This document shows positions 40,743 to 41,089 of a stretch of DNA of 41,089 nucleotides, one piece after another. The notes under the pieces were generated by a model. It had not been told where the DNA came from. It ran no database searches and worked only from the letters and a program-made list of their open reading frames with translations. The stretch is from Candidatus Falkowiibacteriota bacterium (GTDB lineage Bacteria > Patescibacteriota > Patescibacteriia > Patescibacteriales > UBA12465). Numbering within the stretch: position 1 is the first letter of the stretch; every line of letters starts with the position of its first letter. The translations under genes and the position numbers were made by a program. Where the stretch lies: NCBI GenBank assembly GCA_026396875.1, contig JAPLVY010000008.1, positions 1 through 41,089 of the forward strand, given 5' to 3'.

Positions 40743-41089
40743 TTAACGAAAATTTACCAAATAGACCGAGAATAAAGCAGCGCTGAGAAATAGCTCGCAC
40801 ACCGTCAAACCACCAAAAATAAAGAAAGAAAGAAACTTATAATCCGAACGCTTAGAAATTAGCAGAAGAATCAAGAAATCTAACAAAAAAAGGGCGACGC
40901 CAATACCTGCGAGCCAGAACACTAAGTCCCTGGTTCCAATCCAATCTACGCCAAAATCGATATTGTAATGCAATACCAAGGTCTCGTCCTTAAAATTGCG
41001 AAAAATCTCAAAAGAACCAAGAAACAAAGAAACTGTCAAGAATAGATTGGAAAGTAAAAAGATCCAAGAATGCCGCCAAGAAAAAAGCG
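40743..41089 (-). CDS. Hypothetical membrane protein upstream of mraY, 5' part outside window
   Basis: The frame is open to the right edge, so the true start lies outside. In the visible 114 residues there are three hydrophobic helices: LLSNLFLTVSLFLGSFEIF, LVFWLAGIGVALFLLDFLILLLI and FFIFGGLTVCELFLSAALFSVYL. Between the first two lies a conserved-looking loop with FKDETLVLHYNIDFGVDWIG. The function is unknown. It stops 8 bp before mraY, so it belongs to the peptidoglycan cluster and may be an envelope protein specific to this lineage. Confidence 0.7.
   Translation of the reverse strand, partial: LFSWRHSWIFLLSNLFLTVSLFLGSFEIFRNFKDETLVLHYNIDFGVDWIGTRDLVFWLAGIGVALFLLDFLILLLISKRSDYKFLSFFIFGGLTVCELFLSAALFSVYLVNFR

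Noticed and set aside
1-41089. CRISPR arrays, tRNA or rRNA genes, prophage or insertion sequences
   Set aside because: No regularly spaced repeats, cloverleaf sequences, integrase or transposase motifs were found in any spacer or frame.
1-41089. UGA recoded as Gly or Trp
   Set aside because: All conserved proteins are full length without in-frame UGA, and prfB is intact.

Overview
The window reads as a chromosomal segment of a Candidate Phyla Radiation (Patescibacteria, probably Parcubacteria-like) bacterium. This is an inference from several features. The spc gene block has no rpmD (L30) between rpsE and rplO. RNA polymerase alpha has no C-terminal domain. Alanyl-tRNA synthetase stops after its editing domain, and ComEC has no beta-lactamase part. 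Genes are tightly packed with AT-rich spacers, and almost no start codon has a Shine-Dalgarno sequence. Nearly all genes lie on the minus strand; only three (an orphan at 1907, rpmB, and a frameshifted gene at 22755) lie on the plus strand. I see no rRNA, tRNA, CRISPR array, prophage or insertion sequence, and no gene-free stretch exceeds 300 bases.

Layout from left to right. 1-1745: partial ruvX, map (with an unusual internal deletion) and a DUF475 membrane protein. 1907-2427: an orphan plus-strand gene with its own promoter and terminator. 2446-18762 (transcribed right to left from a promoter at 18875-18903): rpsL, rpsG, fusA, a small unknown gene, tuf, then the fused S10 and spc blocks from rpsJ to secY. 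19004-19887: an M50 protease and rpmB, divergent from overlapping promoters. 19955-22548: comEC and prfB. 22755-24970: two accessory genes, one of them broken by a frameshift. 25187-29576: infA, rpmJ, rpsM, rpsK, rpsD, rpoA, rplQ, rplM, rpsI, from a perfect consensus promoter at 29668-29696. 29720-34663: an ABC transporter, murB, an ASCH/DUF3850 protein and alaS. 34843-35283: a small membrane protein. 35413-41089: a peptidoglycan cluster (partial membrane protein, mraY, ftsW, murG, murC) followed by an HD-domain protein.

Functionally the window is translation (26 ribosomal proteins, IF-1, EF-Tu, EF-G, RF2, AlaRS), transcription (alpha), protein export (SecY), nascent-protein processing (MetAP) and peptidoglycan precursor synthesis.

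The most unusual signal is a 113-bp repeat present twice, 86% identical. Each copy starts a few bases after the stop codon of a 30S-head protein gene (rpsG and rpsM). It has three nested stems, one supported by compensatory changes. Other points of interest are a MetAP missing a metal ligand, complete absence of UGA stops despite an RF2 gene, and several structured leaders or spacers (infA, rpsG, tuf, rpoA, and the gene at 23699).
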